NCBI RefSeq assembly: GCF_008017805.1
Contig: NZ_VRTT01000064.1
Coordinates: 1 to 43,457, forward strand
Origin: Paenibacillus sp. N3.4
GTDB taxonomy: Bacteria; Bacillota; Bacilli; Paenibacillales; NBRC-103111
DNA length: 43,457 nt
Direction: 5' to 3'
The notes below the pieces were generated by a model, which saw only the letters and a program-made list of their open reading frames with translations, did no database searches and had not been told where the DNA came from. Shown here one piece after another: positions 16,039 to 26,567 of the stretch (position 1 is its first letter; every line of letters starts with the position of its first letter). The position numbers and the translations under genes were made by a program.

Positions 16039-16521
16039 CTACTTCGGCTGATCATTCCCCTTATTCCCATTATTTCCACTATTCCCACTGAAAAAGGTTG
16101 TCGTTAGATCACGGATTTTCTCCATGAATTTTCCGTAGCCGTAGCCGGTAAGAAAGGCTACACTGATACGCGCGGCCATCGAGTCGCCGACCTGCAGCAG
16201 CAGAATGCCGCTCTCGAACAAAACGATCGTGATGATTGCTGAACCAAAGCAAAGCACAGGACGCATGACATACCAATATACCCACTGAGTAGTAAGGTCA
16301 TTGTAATGCTCATGAAACATGCGAAGTCCATAAAGCGCTCCGCCTAAAGCGCCGGCGAAGCCAAAGCTTAGATAGTCACTGTACTGAACAATGTTGATGC
16401 CAAGCAGTTTGCCCTGAGGGGAGCCACTTCCGAGGAGAGCCATCATCCATAGACTGCCAACGAACCAAATCAGTAAGTATGCGAAGATGAATTGCTTGCC
16501 TAGTCGATGAAGTGGGTCCAT
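16039..16521 (-). CDS. Small membrane protein of unknown function
   Basis: The 160-residue product has about four membrane segments (FIFAYLLIWFVGSLWMMALL, the glycine-rich YLSFGFAGALGGALYGL, VLCFGSAIITIVLFESGILLL and a short one after it) and a soluble tail rich in Gly and Asn (SGNSGNNGNKGND). It begins 24 bases after the stop of the glycosyltransferase gene, with GGGCGGTG as ribosome site, so it is the last gene of the minus-strand unit with tdk. I do not recognise the family. No T-rich terminator is obvious after it; GAACATCATGTTC (16003-16015) is a short palindrome without a T run. Confidence 0.7.
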   Translation of the reverse strand: MDPLHRLGKQFIFAYLLIWFVGSLWMMALLGSGSPQGKLLGINIVQYSDYLSFGFAGALGGALYGLRMFHEHYNDLTTQWVYWYVMRPVLCFGSAIITIVLFESGILLLQVGDSMAARISVAFLTGYGYGKFMEKIRDLTTTFFSGNSGNNGNKGNDQPK

Positions 16522-16545
16522 AAATAAACACCGCCCTACATATGG

Positions 16546-17769
16546 TTAATACCATTGTATGAGCGGTGTTGTGGTTGATGCCTGAATGTAAGGGCGACTC
16601 TCCGATAACTTTAAGTACTGAATAATCGTACTGGAGCAATCCTGCGAACTGTAATTGTGATGATGACGAATGTCGGATCGACGTTTCGAGAGTTCAGACC
16701 GCTGTTCAAGAAGAAGCTTGAACCAGTGATCAATCATTTCGAGCGAAGTGATCATCTGACCATGCCCTTGCTCTTGAAAGTATTGACAATTCTTCTCTTC
16801 CTGACCTGGGATAGGACTGTAGAACAGCATGGGAATCCCCTTGGCCATGGCTTCGGTACAAGTCATTCCGCCAGGTTTCGTAATTAACAAGTCAGAGATA
16901 TCCATAAGCTTGTTGATCTCACTTGTGTAACCGATTAGATGCACGTTCGGCTGCCGAAATACATCCTCTTCGTGCAGCTGCTGGCGCGCCTTCTCATTTG
17001 TACCTAGACAGATCAGAAGCTGAATGTCCTTGCTCCAGCTAGCGAGGTAAGTCAAAAGCTCTTCTTTCTCTTGCTTCTTGAAAACACCCCAACCGCCCCC
17101 CATGACCATTACGGTAGGCATGGCTTTAAGTCCGAAATCGCTGCGGATCTGCTCCTTGCTGTGCTCCAGACGGAAGTTTGGATGCACGGGGATGCCGGTT
17201 ACTTCAACATGTGATTCGGGCACACCGCGACCAATAAGTCTTTCACGTACTAACGGAGTTGAAACAAGGTATTTATCGACAGCAGGATCTACCCAAGTGC
17301 CATGAACGTCGTAGTCGGTTATGATCGTGAAAAGAGGGACTGCCAATCCAGCTCGCTTGAGACGAGAGACGATGATGCTCGGAAAAGGATGCGTGCATAC
17401 GATGATGTCGGGCTTTAATTGCTTGATAATCGCTTTCGTTTGCGAATAAAAAATACGATGCAATACGAGACCTGCAACTCGATTCAATGATTTTTCATAT
17501 TGATTGCGGTAAAGCATACCATAAAGTTTGGGTTGTGAAGTAACCGTGCGGCGGTATGCAGAGAAGATCCAAGGTGCTATGGTAGGATGCAAAAAAGCAC
17601 CGAGCTCGATCACGCGTGTGATGACTTCGGCAGAGTTTTGTCGAAGCGCGACAGACAGCGCATGAGCGGCTTGCGTATGGCCTTTCCCGAAGCCCTCGGA
17701 TAGGAGCAAAATCCGTTTTTTTCGCAAGGAAGTCACCTTTCTTTGTAAAACCTTATCTTTTTGTGCCAT
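16546..17769 (-). CDS. UgtP/MGDG-synthase-like glycosyltransferase (GT28)
   Basis: The 407-residue protein resembles processive diacylglycerol glucosyltransferases. RILLLSEGFGKGHTQAAHAL near the N-terminus is the glycine-rich motif of the family, CTHPFPSIIVSRLK and FTIITDYDVHGTWVD follow, and the nucleotide-sugar side has VMGGGWGVFKKQEK and LLITKPGGMTCTEAMAKGIPML. Such enzymes make glycolipids used as membrane lipids and lipoteichoic acid anchors, acting at the inner face of the membrane. The ATG at 17769 lacks a close ribosome site, and a TTG at 17727 preceded by AAAGGTG is a good alternative that begins MRKKRILLL. The thymidine kinase gene ends ten bases upstream. Lipid versus other acceptor cannot be settled here. 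Confidence 0.82.
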   Translation of the reverse strand: MAQKDKVLQRKVTSLRKKRILLLSEGFGKGHTQAAHALSVALRQNSAEVITRVIELGAFLHPTIAPWIFSAYRRTVTSQPKLYGMLYRNQYEKSLNRVAGLVLHRIFYSQTKAIIKQLKPDIIVCTHPFPSIIVSRLKRAGLAVPLFTIITDYDVHGTWVDPAVDKYLVSTPLVRERLIGRGVPESHVEVTGIPVHPNFRLEHSKEQIRSDFGLKAMPTVMVMGGGWGVFKKQEKEELLTYLASWSKDIQLLICLGTNEKARQQLHEEDVFRQPNVHLIGYTSEINKLMDISDLLITKPGGMTCTEAMAKGIPMLFYSPIPGQEEKNCQYFQEQGHGQMITSLEMIDHWFKLLLEQRSELSKRRSDIRHHHNYSSQDCSSTIIQYLKLSESRPYIQASTTTPLIQWY

Positions 17770-17779
17770 AGACAGGAAT

Positions 17780-18361
17780 TTATCCTACGTCCGCTGCCAA
17801 CTTCTTCTTGGAAGCATAACATTTACGACACACGGGCACATAGCTCTCATTACCGCCAATTTGAATTTGTTCACCATGAAAGATCGGTTCTCCGTCTTTG
17901 CAGCGCATATTCATAATGGCCTTTTTGTCGCAATACCAGCAAACGGTTTTGATCTCTTCAATTGTATCCGCGACAGCTAGGAGAGCATTGCTTCCTTGAA
18001 ATAGTTGTCCCATGAAATCGGCTCTAAGCCCATAGGCAATGACGGGAATATCCAAATCATCAACAATTTCGATTAATTGACGGACTTGTTCTTGATTCAG
18101 GAATTGCGCCTCGTCCACAAGAATACAGTTGGGCTGCTCCGCATTCGCCAGTGCAATCATATCCAAATGCTCATCGACGACGATTGCATTTTTTTGCATG
18201 CCAATCCTGGAGACGACCTTGCCTACACCGAAGCGATCATCCACTACAGGAGTGAGAAGCAGAACTTTCTTCCCTTGCTCTTCGTAGTTGTGGGCTACGC
18301 GAAGGACTTCAATAGATTTGCCGCTATTCATCGTACCGTAACGAAAATATAATTTTGCCAA
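17780..18361 (-). CDS. tdk: Thymidine kinase
   Basis: The 193-residue type II thymidine kinase phosphorylates thymidine with ATP in the salvage pathway. Walker A is GTMNSGKS at residues 9-16, ILVDEAQFL is the Walker B region with the catalytic glutamate, and the zinc-binding lasso has the cysteine pairs CWYC and CRKC. The start is TTG, with AGGAG about 11 bases upstream. The length is typical. The gene sits directly between an HD dNTPase-like gene and a glycosyltransferase gene on the same strand, so it is likely part of one transcript. Confidence 0.95.
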   Translation of the reverse strand: MAKLYFRYGTMNSGKSIEVLRVAHNYEEQGKKVLLLTPVVDDRFGVGKVVSRIGMQKNAIVVDEHLDMIALANAEQPNCILVDEAQFLNQEQVRQLIEIVDDLDIPVIAYGLRADFMGQLFQGSNALLAVADTIEEIKTVCWYCDKKAIMNMRCKDGEPIFHGEQIQIGGNESYVPVCRKCYASKKKLAADVG

Positions 18362-18402
18362 GCTGAGCCAGTCTCCTCTGTGAATGTAATGAATGCAAGC
18401 AT

Positions 18403-19380
18403 TTATATGGTGAAAAAGTAAGTGGCGGTCATAGCATCAAGCTCAGCCAATTTGACGGCGGCTCGAAAACTCGTTTCAGAAGCAGGCTTATCGCCGATAA
18501 GCGGCTGTTTCTTATAGGGCTTGCGAATTTGCACCTCAATACTGCCCGGTATAGGTTCCCCGGTTATTTGGATGCGATGAGGCTCGTACATCAGGACATG
18601 CATGATTTCTTTAGCAACCTTATTGTTGCTCTGTAAAAGCTCTTGAACCAATTCATGGTCCATGAGGGAAGGGATGCGATCCTTCATGTCAGGGTTTGCC
18701 TCACAATGATGAGCAGCCGCTTTGGCTAGCAGAGCATCCATGGCCAGAAACTGCGGATGCAGGAAAAGACGATGGTCTTCAACAACAGCATGTACAAGTG
18801 CCGCCGCTGTATCTTCTTCCGCTTCTAAGTAAAAGCCTCGCAGGTGAAGGTTCCGAACAAGTTCAGAAGGCGGCATCATTTGTTGTCCGGCATAATACGT
18901 ATCTCTTAGAAAGCTGTCTAGATGATCAAGTCCGAGCAGAGACGTTTTGTTCGTCAGGGGACTGTCTTGATTTAAAATAGACACAATGGAAGCCGGCGCA
19001 ATCTGGTGCTTAATAAGAATATCGGCGATCACGCCACCGAGAATCAATTGTTCCGTATGTTGATGATGGTCATAACCAAGTGTTCGCTCAACAGCATGGG
19101 AAAAGGGCAAGTGCCCGATATCATGCAAAAGCGCAGCAATACGAAGCAGCGGCTCTTCAGGGCAAAAATGAACCATTAAAGACCAAACACCAACCGTATG
19201 TTCAAATCGTGAATGTGTCATGGGTGAAAAAAGCGCAGATGCGCCGAAGTGATGCAGATACTTCAGACGGCGAACCGGCTGCGACCGGAAAAGCTCAACT
19301 TCAACCGGATGAGCCTTCATGTGCCATTGGTACAGAGGCTCCCATATCATACCGGTCGAGAAAGTATGCTGTATACTCAA
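18403..19380 (-). CDS. HD-domain dNTP phosphohydrolase-like protein (SAMHD1/YwfO type)
   Basis: The 325-residue soluble protein starts at a TTG at 19380, nine bases after AGGAGG. RLKYLHHFGASALFSPMTHSRFEHTVGV is the characteristic opening of the dGTPase/SAMHD1-like HD group. The metal site is then completed by HSRFEH, ALLHDIGHLPFSHAVE and a later LLGLDHLDSFLRDTYYAG. Enzymes of this group remove triphosphate from dNTPs. It is encoded 41 bases upstream of thymidine kinase on the same strand, which suggests a shared role in deoxynucleotide pools. Substrate is not shown by the sequence. Confidence 0.85.
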   Translation of the reverse strand: MSIQHTFSTGMIWEPLYQWHMKAHPVEVELFRSQPVRRLKYLHHFGASALFSPMTHSRFEHTVGVWSLMVHFCPEEPLLRIAALLHDIGHLPFSHAVERTLGYDHHQHTEQLILGGVIADILIKHQIAPASIVSILNQDSPLTNKTSLLGLDHLDSFLRDTYYAGQQMMPPSELVRNLHLRGFYLEAEEDTAAALVHAVVEDHRLFLHPQFLAMDALLAKAAAHHCEANPDMKDRIPSLMDHELVQELLQSNNKVAKEIMHVLMYEPHRIQITGEPIPGSIEVQIRKPYKKQPLIGDKPASETSFRAAVKLAELDAMTATYFFTI

Positions 19381-19477
19381 AACAGAGTTCCTCCTAGTTG
19401 TGAATCTGGGTGTAGGTTCATTGCAGCGGCATTAGCTATCATAGCATGAAACATAGAAAGTTTGCTATCATGAGACT

Positions 19478-20074
19478 ATGAAAAAGAAACTCCAAACGTG
19501 CCTGTGGGCAGCAGCCGCTTTGTTCCTTATTGCTCTTCTTTACTTTGTTCTTATGAGCTGGAAAGTTAACTATACTTGGAAACATTCCCAAGGAACTCCC
19601 AGCGATTGCTTGATTATTCTCGGTGCTGCTGTGTGGGACGGGAAACCGAGTCCGGCATTGCGTGAACGATTAGATATCGCAGTGGAGGCTTATCGCCGAG
19701 GATTAGCACCTAATATTATCGCATCAGGAGGTAAAAGTGAAAGCGAGCCATCCGAAGCGGAAACGATGCAGAAATATCTAATGGAGAAGGGAGTTCCGAA
19801 GGAAGCGATTCTTTTGGAAGACCAATCTCGGAGCACAATGGAGAATTTAGAGAATAGTCAAAAAATTATGAAAGAAAAGGGATTCCATAAAGCGGTTATT
19901 GTTACGCATGGTTTTCATGCCTACCGTGCATCATTGATGGCCAAAAGTTTAGGTATCTCCTCGACCGTCGAGCCTGTTCAGATACGCCCTAGGGCACTGA
20001 CCTATTATACGCTTCGGGAGTGCGGGGGGATCGCTGTTTTCACATTGGGACGGATCGGAAATCTACTAGAATGA
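19478..20074 (+). CDS. YdcF/ElyC-type DUF218 protein
   Basis: The 198-residue product has one N-terminal membrane segment (LWAAAALFLIALLYFVLMSW) and an external DUF218 domain: DCLIILGAAVWDGKPSPALRERLDIA, then ASGGKSESEPSEAETM and VIVTHGFHAYRASLMA. Members such as SanA and ElyC of Gram-negative bacteria take part in envelope integrity and polyprenyl-carrier recycling; the role in Gram-positives is unclear. The gene is divergent from the HD gene. The ribosome site is weak. No terminator follows before the gltB leader. Confidence 0.8.
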   Translation: MKKKLQTCLWAAAALFLIALLYFVLMSWKVNYTWKHSQGTPSDCLIILGAAVWDGKPSPALRERLDIAVEAYRRGLAPNIIASGGKSESEPSEAETMQKYLMEKGVPKEAILLEDQSRSTMENLENSQKIMKEKGFHKAVIVTHGFHAYRASLMAKSLGISSTVEPVQIRPRALTYYTLRECGGIAVFTLGRIGNLLE

Positions 20075-20139
20075 AAGGGTTTTCAATATATTTATTTTTA
20101 AATTGAACTATAGGATTTCAAGTGTTAATATAATAGAAA

Positions 20140-20156
20140 AAATATTGAGAATATTT
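20140..20156. promoter_or_regulatory. Inverted repeat in the gltB leader (candidate operator)
   Basis: AAATATT-GAG-AATATTT is a perfect 7-3-7 inverted repeat. It lies a few bases after TATAAT (20129-20134), a possible -10 for the gltB-gltD operon with no good -35 at normal spacing. No TnrA-type TGTNA-N7-TNACA site was found by eye in this leader. Which protein binds is unknown. Confidence 0.4.
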
Positions 20157-20277
20157 CATCAAATCGTTTGCATGGGCGAAGGGTGAAAGGCGCACCAGTG
20201 TATGATGCTTATTTAGTACGTTAACGCGGATATCTGACAAAGGATGTCCAAAAACGAGGGAAGAAAGGTTGCAAAAC

Positions 20278-23200
20278 ATGACTAAAAATGGATTACCTCC
20301 CAAACAGGGATTGTACGACCCTCAGTTTGAGCATGATGCGTGCGGGATTGGCTTCGTTGCTCATATCAAAGGTGTCAAATCTCATGAAATCGTCAAGCAA
20401 GCGCTTCGTGTACTTTGCAATTTAGATCATCGGGGCGGTCAGGGTTGTGAACAGAATACGGGAGATGGAGCCGGTATTCTTATGCAAATCCCGGATGCGT
20501 ATCTGCAATCCGCTTGTGAGCAACAAAATATGAAGCTCCCGACAGCTGGCAGCTATGGCGTAGGGATGGTCTACTTACCGCAGAATTTGGAGGCTCGTCA
20601 AGCCTGTGAAAGTACGATTGAACGTATTGTTAATCAAGAGGGGCAGCAATTCCTTGGCTGGAGAACCGTGCCAACCGATAACAGCTCTTTGGGAGATTCC
20701 GCGAAGTCGGCAGAACCTTTCGTACGACAAGTATTTATTGAGCAAAGCACCGATGTGAAGAGCAATTTGGATTTTGAACGCAAGTTATATATCATTCGTA
20801 AGCTTTCTGAAAACGCTATCAGGTTGTCCCACCCCAATTCGCAATTTTATTATTCCAGCTTATCTAGCAGAACAATTGTGTATAAAGGAATGCTGACACC
20901 GGAGCAAGTGGACGCCTATTACCTTGAATTGCAAGATGAAAAGGTCGACTCTGCACTCGCTCTCGTACACTCTCGTTTCAGTACAAACACATTCCCAAGC
21001 TGGGAACGCGCTCATCCTTATCGTTATTTAATCCATAATGGTGAAATCAATACCTTGCGCGGCAATGTGAACTGGATGCATGCGCGTCAGGCCATGTGTG
21101 ACTCCGATTTGTTTGGCGAAGATTTCAAACGCATCCTCCCCGTCATCGATACGGACGGCTCCGATTCGCAAATGTTCGATAACACCTTGGAATTCCTCAT
21201 GCTTTCCGGCCGTTCTTTGCCGCATGCGGCGATGATGATGGTTCCGGAGCCTTGGTCTAAGCATGAGACGATGGACGATGAGAAAAAAGCATTCTATGAG
21301 TACCACAGCACATTAATGGAGCCATGGGACGGTCCGGCGGCGATTGCCTTTACAGATGGCAGTCAAATCGGCGCTATCCTTGACCGTAATGGTTTGCGTC
21401 CATCCCGTTATTACGTGACGACGGACGATTTCATTGTATTAGCCTCCGAAGTTGGTGTCCTCGATATTCCGCCAGAGCGTATTCTGTACAAAGAACGACT
21501 AAGACCGGGACGCATGCTGCTCGTTGATACAGTTGAAGGCCGCATCGTTGCTGATGAGGAAATCAAAAGCCGTATCGCCGGAGAACAGCCTTATCGTGAT
21601 TGGTTGAATGAGCATCTTGTTTCCCTAGAAGATCTAGAAGAAGCCGAGATCGTGATCGGTTCCGATCCAGAGACGGTGCTTCAGCGTCAACAGGCATTCG
21701 GCTATACCTTCGAACAGCTGCGTAAAATCCTGGAGCCTATGGCCAAAACGGGTGTAGATCCGATCGGTTCCATGGGTACCGATACACCGCTTGCCGTGCT
21801 TTCCGATCGTCCTCAACTGCTGTATAACTATTTCAAGCAGCTATTCGCACAAGTAACGAACCCTCCAATTGATGCAAACTTCGAAGAAATTATTACGGCG
21901 CAAGGCACAACGATTGGGCCCGAGCGTAACTTGATTCATCCTGAACCGGAAAGCTGTCGACAAATTCGTCTAAAATCGCCGTTCCTTTCCAATGAAGAGC
22001 TGGCGAAGCTTCGATATATTGGGCGGGATGGTTTCAAAACCATTACGCTGTCAATCTTGTTTGAGGCTGCGCAAGCACCCAAGGCTTGGAAAGCGCAATG
22101 CAAGCATTATATACGGCAGCCGATCAAGCGATTGCGGGCGGCGCTTCGCTCTTAATTCTCTCCGATCGCGGCGTAGATAGCCTTAAGGCTCCGATTCCTG
22201 CACTGCTCGCAACTTCCGGTCTGCACCATCATTTAATTCGCGAAGGCACGCGCACCAAAGTCAGCTTGCTTGTTGAGTCGGGTGAACCGCGAGAAGTGCA
22301 CCATTTTGCCTTGCTGCTTGGTTATGGAGCAGGCGCCATCAATCCGTACCTGGCTTTGGAAACATTGGATGATATGATCCGTCGTAAGCAGCTTGTCGGC
22401 GTCGATCATGAGAAAGCAATCTACAACTACATTAAAGCGGTCACGAAAGGCGTAGTCAAAGTCCTGGCCAAAATGGGAATATCTACAATTCAAAGTTATC
22501 GTGGCGCACAAATTTTCGAAGCGATTGGCCTTAGCCAAGCACTAGTTGATACGTATTTCACATGGACGTATACGCCTGTCGGCGGTATTGGCCTTGATAT
22601 CGTGGCGCAGGAAGCCTTAATTCGCCATAATCGGGCTTTCTCCGAGCAGGCGGGACGCGATCGTGTTCTGGATACTGGCGGCGATTTGCAGTGGCGTAAA
22701 GATGGGGAAGAGCATCTGTATACACCGCAAACAGTGCATGCTCTGCAAACGGCTGTCCGAACGAACAGTTACGATATGTTTAAAAGCTTTGCGAAGCTGG
22801 TCAAGCGCGAGGATGAGAAATATATGGCCCTTCGCGGACTTCTTAGCTTCAAGCAAGGACGCGTGGCGATCCCGATCGAAGAGGTAGAGCCGATCGAGTC
22901 GATCTTTAAGCGCTTCAAGACGGGAGCCATGTCTTATGGCTCGATCAGCAAAGAAGCGCACGAAACGATTGCGATTGCGATGAACCGCATCGGCGGCAAG
23001 AGCAACACCGGCGAGGGAGGCGAGCATCCGGAGCGTTTCACGCCGGATGCGAATGGCGACCTTCGCCGCAGCGCCATCAAGCAGGTGGCGTCAGGCCGCT
23101 TCGGCGTCACTAGCCATTATCTCGTCAACGCAGACGAGATTCAGATCAAAATGGCGCAGGGCGCCAAGCCCGGCGAGGGCGGTCAGCTGCCGGGAACCAA

Positions 23201-24869
23201 AGTGTACCCTTGGGTCGCGGAGGTTCGCGGAGTTACACCGGGCGTCGGATTGATTTCACCTCCGCCGCATCATGATATTTATTCGATCGAGGATCTGGCT
23301 GAGCTGATCCACGATCTCAAGAATGCCAACCCACGGGCACGGATCAGCGTGAAGCTGGTATCGGAGGTTGGTGTTGGCACCATCGCTGCCGGCGTAGCCA
23401 AAGGGAAAGCAGACGTTGTCCTGATCTCAGGCTACGACGGTGGAACAGGCGCGTCGCCGCAGACGAGTATTCGTCACGCGGGACTGCCGTGGGAGCTCGG
23501 TCTGGCGGAGACGCATCAGACACTCGTACTCAACAATTTGCGCAGCCGTATCGTCGTCGAGACGGATGGCAAGCTGATGACAGGGCGCGATGTCGTGGTG
23601 GCGGCCTTATTGGGGGCTGAGGAGTTCGGCTTCGCGACAACTCCGCTGATTACAATTGGCTGCGTGATGATGCGCGTCTGCCATTTGGATACATGTCCGG
23701 TTGGCGTTGCTACGCAAAATCCCGAGCTTCGGAAGAAATTTGCCGGAGATCCGCAGCATGTGGTTAATTTCATGACATTCATCGCTAATGAAGTGCGTGA
23801 ACTGATGGCTGAGCTCGGCTTCCGTACCATTGAAGAGATGGTCGGACGCACGGATGTGCTGGAGTCCAAGCAAGCCGTTGAGCACTGGAAAGCCAAGGGA
23901 ATTGATTTGTCACTGCTTCTGCACCAACCTGACATGGGGGACGAAGTCGGCCGCTTCTGCCAAATGCAGCAGGATCATGGTCTGGACCGCTCTTTGGATG
24001 TTACGAAGCTGCTTGAAATTTGTGAACCTGCCATTGCACGCAAAGCGCATGTTCATGCGATGCTGCCAATTACGAACGTTAATCGTGTTGTTGGCACAAT
24101 AGTAGGAAGTGAAGTGACTCGTCGTCATGGTGTAGAGGGGTTGCCTCATGATACGATTCGACTTCACTTTAATGGTTCCGCAGGTCAAAGCTTCGGTGCT
24201 TTCATACCGAAGGGGATGACGCTTTCTTTGGAAGGCGACGCGAATGACTATGTAGGTAAAGGTTTGTCGGGTGGTAAACTAGTGATTTTCCCATCCAGCA
24301 AGTCGGCTTTTGTGCCTGAGGAAAACATCATCATTGGAAATACGGCTTTCTATGGAGCAACCGATGGGGATGCTTATATCCGAGGTATAGCAGGCGAACG
24401 GTTCTGTGTGAGAAACAGCGGTGTACGCGCCGTTGTGGAAGGTGTAGGCGACCATGGCTGTGAATATATGACAGGAGGCCGCGTTGTCGTCCTGGGCTCC
24501 ACAGGGCGCAACTTCGCCGCAGGGATGTCTGGCGGTATCGCTTATGTGCTTGATGAGCAAGGCGATTTTGCCAATAAGGTGAACAAAGAGATGGTCCTCC
24601 TTGAACAGTTGGAAGAAACGTACGAAATGAACGAGCTGAAAACGATGATTCAGCATCATGCTACATTTACGGATAGCAGCGTGGCCCACCAGATTATGAA
24701 TCACTGGGATGAGTACGTTTGGAAGTTCGTGAAGGTTATACCGAAGGACTACAAACGGATGTTTGATGCCATCGAGAAGGTGAAACGATCGGGACTTAGC
24801 CAACAAGAAGCCATCATGGTTGCTTTCGAGGCGAATATGAAGGACGTTTCCCGCGTCGGCGGAAACTAA
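20278..24869 (+). pseudogene. gltB: Glutamate synthase large subunit, one-base frame break
   Basis: This enzyme transfers the amide of glutamine to 2-oxoglutarate. The first frame starts at the ATG at 20278, behind AGAAAGG. After a 21-residue propeptide (ending FEHDA) comes catalytic Cys22 in CGIGFVAHIKG, the glutaminase domain and a central domain. It then runs out of frame at a stop at 22155. The second frame begins ESAMQALYTAADQAI and carries the FMN-binding synthase domain, the 3Fe-4S cysteines (VCHLDTCPVGVATQNP) and the C-terminal GXGXG beta-helix. One extra A in the AA at 22081-22082 joins them as APKGLESAMQ, giving 1530 residues, the normal size. A base-calling error is more likely than true loss, because gltD follows intact. 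Confidence 0.93.
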
Positions 24870-24894
24870 CTAATCTCAGGAGGGTTAAACATTA

Positions 24895-26379
24895 ATGGGT
24901 AAACCAACTGGTTTTATAGAATATAGTCGAGAAGTTGCTTCCGAAGCGCCTCCTTTGGTCCGAATCGGACACTGGAAAGAGTTTGCAACGCCGCTTACCG
25001 AAGATAAGCTGCAGACACAAGGTTCAAGATGCATGGATTGCGGTATCCCATTCTGTCACACAGGAGCATTAATCAGTGGCATGGCCGCTGGCTGCCCAGT
25101 TAACAATCTCATACCGGAATGGAATGATCTTGTTTATCGCGGTCAATGGCGAGAGGCGCTGGATCGATTGCATAAGACGAACAACTTCCCGGAGTTCACA
25201 GGACGTGTATGCCCGGCTCCATGTGAAGGATCTTGTACGGTAGGTTTGAAGGATACGCCGGTTACGATCAAGAGCATCGAGAAAGCCATTATTGATAAAG
25301 GTTTCTCAGAGGGTTGGATATTACCGGAGCCTCCGGAGGTTCGCACAGGCAAAAAGGTGGCTGTTGTAGGCTCCGGTCCATCCGGACTCGCGGCAGCAGC
25401 TCAACTGAACAAGGCTGGACACTGGGTAACTGTATTCGAGCGTGCGGATCGTGTTGGGGGCCTGCTCATGTACGGTATCCCGAATATGAAGCTGGATAAA
25501 AAATACGTGCAGCGCCGTGTGGATCTGCTCGAAGCCGAGGGAATCACGTTCGTAACGGGTGCCCACGTTGGTGTGAACTACCCGGTCGAGAAGCTTCAAG
25601 AGGAGTTCGATGCCATCGTTTTGTGCGGCGGAGCTACGAAAGGCCGCGACCTTCCCATCGAAGGTCGTGAACTTGGCGGGGTTCATCTGGCAATGGAATT
25701 CCTGAGTAAGAACACGAAGAGCTTGCTGGATTCCGAACATGCAGATGGACAGTATATTTCTGCAGAAGGCAAGGATGTTATCGTCATTGGCGGTGGAGAC
25801 ACCGGTACGGATTGTGTCGGCACTTCTTTGCGTCATAAATGCAAGAGCGTGACGCAGTTCGAGATTATGCCCAAGTCGCCAGAGACGCGGCCAGCTAATA
25901 ACCCTTGGCCGGAATGGCCCAAAGTCCTCAAAGTGGACTATGGTCAACAGGAAGCGGCTGCTGTTCAGGGAGAGGACCCACGCCAGTATTTAATCAACAC
26001 GAAGAAATTCGTGGGTGATGAGAACGGGAATCTCAAAGAACTGCACACGGTGCTGATTGAGTGGCAAAAGAATGAAAGAGGACAGTTTGTACCGGTTGAA
26101 GTAGCGGGAAGCGAGAAGGTATACCCCGCTCAGCTGGTTCTGATTGCAATGGGCTTCACAGGTCCGGAGAACACCGTGCTGGATCAGCTCGGCGTAGCGA
26201 AAGATGAACGTTCCAACGCTAAAGCAGCGTATGGCAAGTTTGCCACCAGTGTGGAAGGCATTTTCGCGGCAGGCGATATGCGGCGCGGACAAAGCCTTGT
26301 CGTGTGGGCCATTAACGAGGGGCGTGCTGCAGCTCGCGAAGTGGATTGTTTCTTAATGGGATCATCGAATTTACCATAA
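24895..26379 (+). CDS. gltD: Glutamate synthase small subunit
   Basis: The 494-residue flavoprotein passes electrons from NADPH to the large subunit. The N-terminal cysteines CMDCGIPFC, GCPVNN and CPAPCEGSC ligate 4Fe-4S clusters. Two dinucleotide folds follow: VAVVGSGPSGLAAAAQL for FAD, at about residue 155, and VIVIGGGDTGTDCVG for NADPH, near residue 300. FAAGDMRRGQSLVVWAINEGR near the end is the FAD-contacting motif. GGAGGG lies about nine bases before the ATG at 24895. The gene follows gltB by 25 bases and is intact; a strong terminator ends the operon. Confidence 0.95.
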   Translation: MGKPTGFIEYSREVASEAPPLVRIGHWKEFATPLTEDKLQTQGSRCMDCGIPFCHTGALISGMAAGCPVNNLIPEWNDLVYRGQWREALDRLHKTNNFPEFTGRVCPAPCEGSCTVGLKDTPVTIKSIEKAIIDKGFSEGWILPEPPEVRTGKKVAVVGSGPSGLAAAAQLNKAGHWVTVFERADRVGGLLMYGIPNMKLDKKYVQRRVDLLEAEGITFVTGAHVGVNYPVEKLQEEFDAIVLCGGATKGRDLPIEGRELGGVHLAMEFLSKNTKSLLDSEHADGQYISAEGKDVIVIGGGDTGTDCVGTSLRHKCKSVTQFEIMPKSPETRPANNPWPEWPKVLKVDYGQQEAAAVQGEDPRQYLINTKKFVGDENGNLKELHTVLIEWQKNERGQFVPVEVAGSEKVYPAQLVLIAMGFTGPENTVLDQLGVAKDERSNAKAAYGKFATSVEGIFAAGDMRRGQSLVVWAINEGRAAAREVDCFLMGSSNLP

Positions 26380-26393
26380 GGGTTTATCCATAG

Positions 26394-26436
26394 AGACTGC
26401 TTATAAGTCAATTTATGACTTGTAGGCAGTCTTTTT
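26394..26436 (+). terminator. Rho-independent terminator of gltB-gltD
   Basis: AGACTGCTTATAAGTCA (26394-26410) pairs with TGACTTGTAGGCAGTCT (26416-26432), with two G-T wobbles, around ATTTA. Five T residues follow. Confidence 0.9.
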
Positions 26437-26481
26437 ATACGATCTTTATAAATGTCCGACATTTATCGACAATTTTACGGC

Positions 26482-26504
26482 CATTTTATTTGTATAATAA
26501 AATG
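26482..26504. promoter_or_regulatory. Inverted repeat enclosing a -10 box before the GAF gene
   Basis: CATTTTATT (26482-26490) and AATAAAATG (26496-26504) are exact reverse complements. TATAAT (26493-26498) overlaps the centre, so a bound repressor would cover the -10. No strong -35 is visible at the usual distance. There is no T run, so it is not a terminator. Confidence 0.5.
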
Positions 26505-26567
26505 TAAACTTGTTTTATCCGCAATCGTTAACATTTCAATGTGGTAGGAGAGAGAGGGCGTTGTAGT

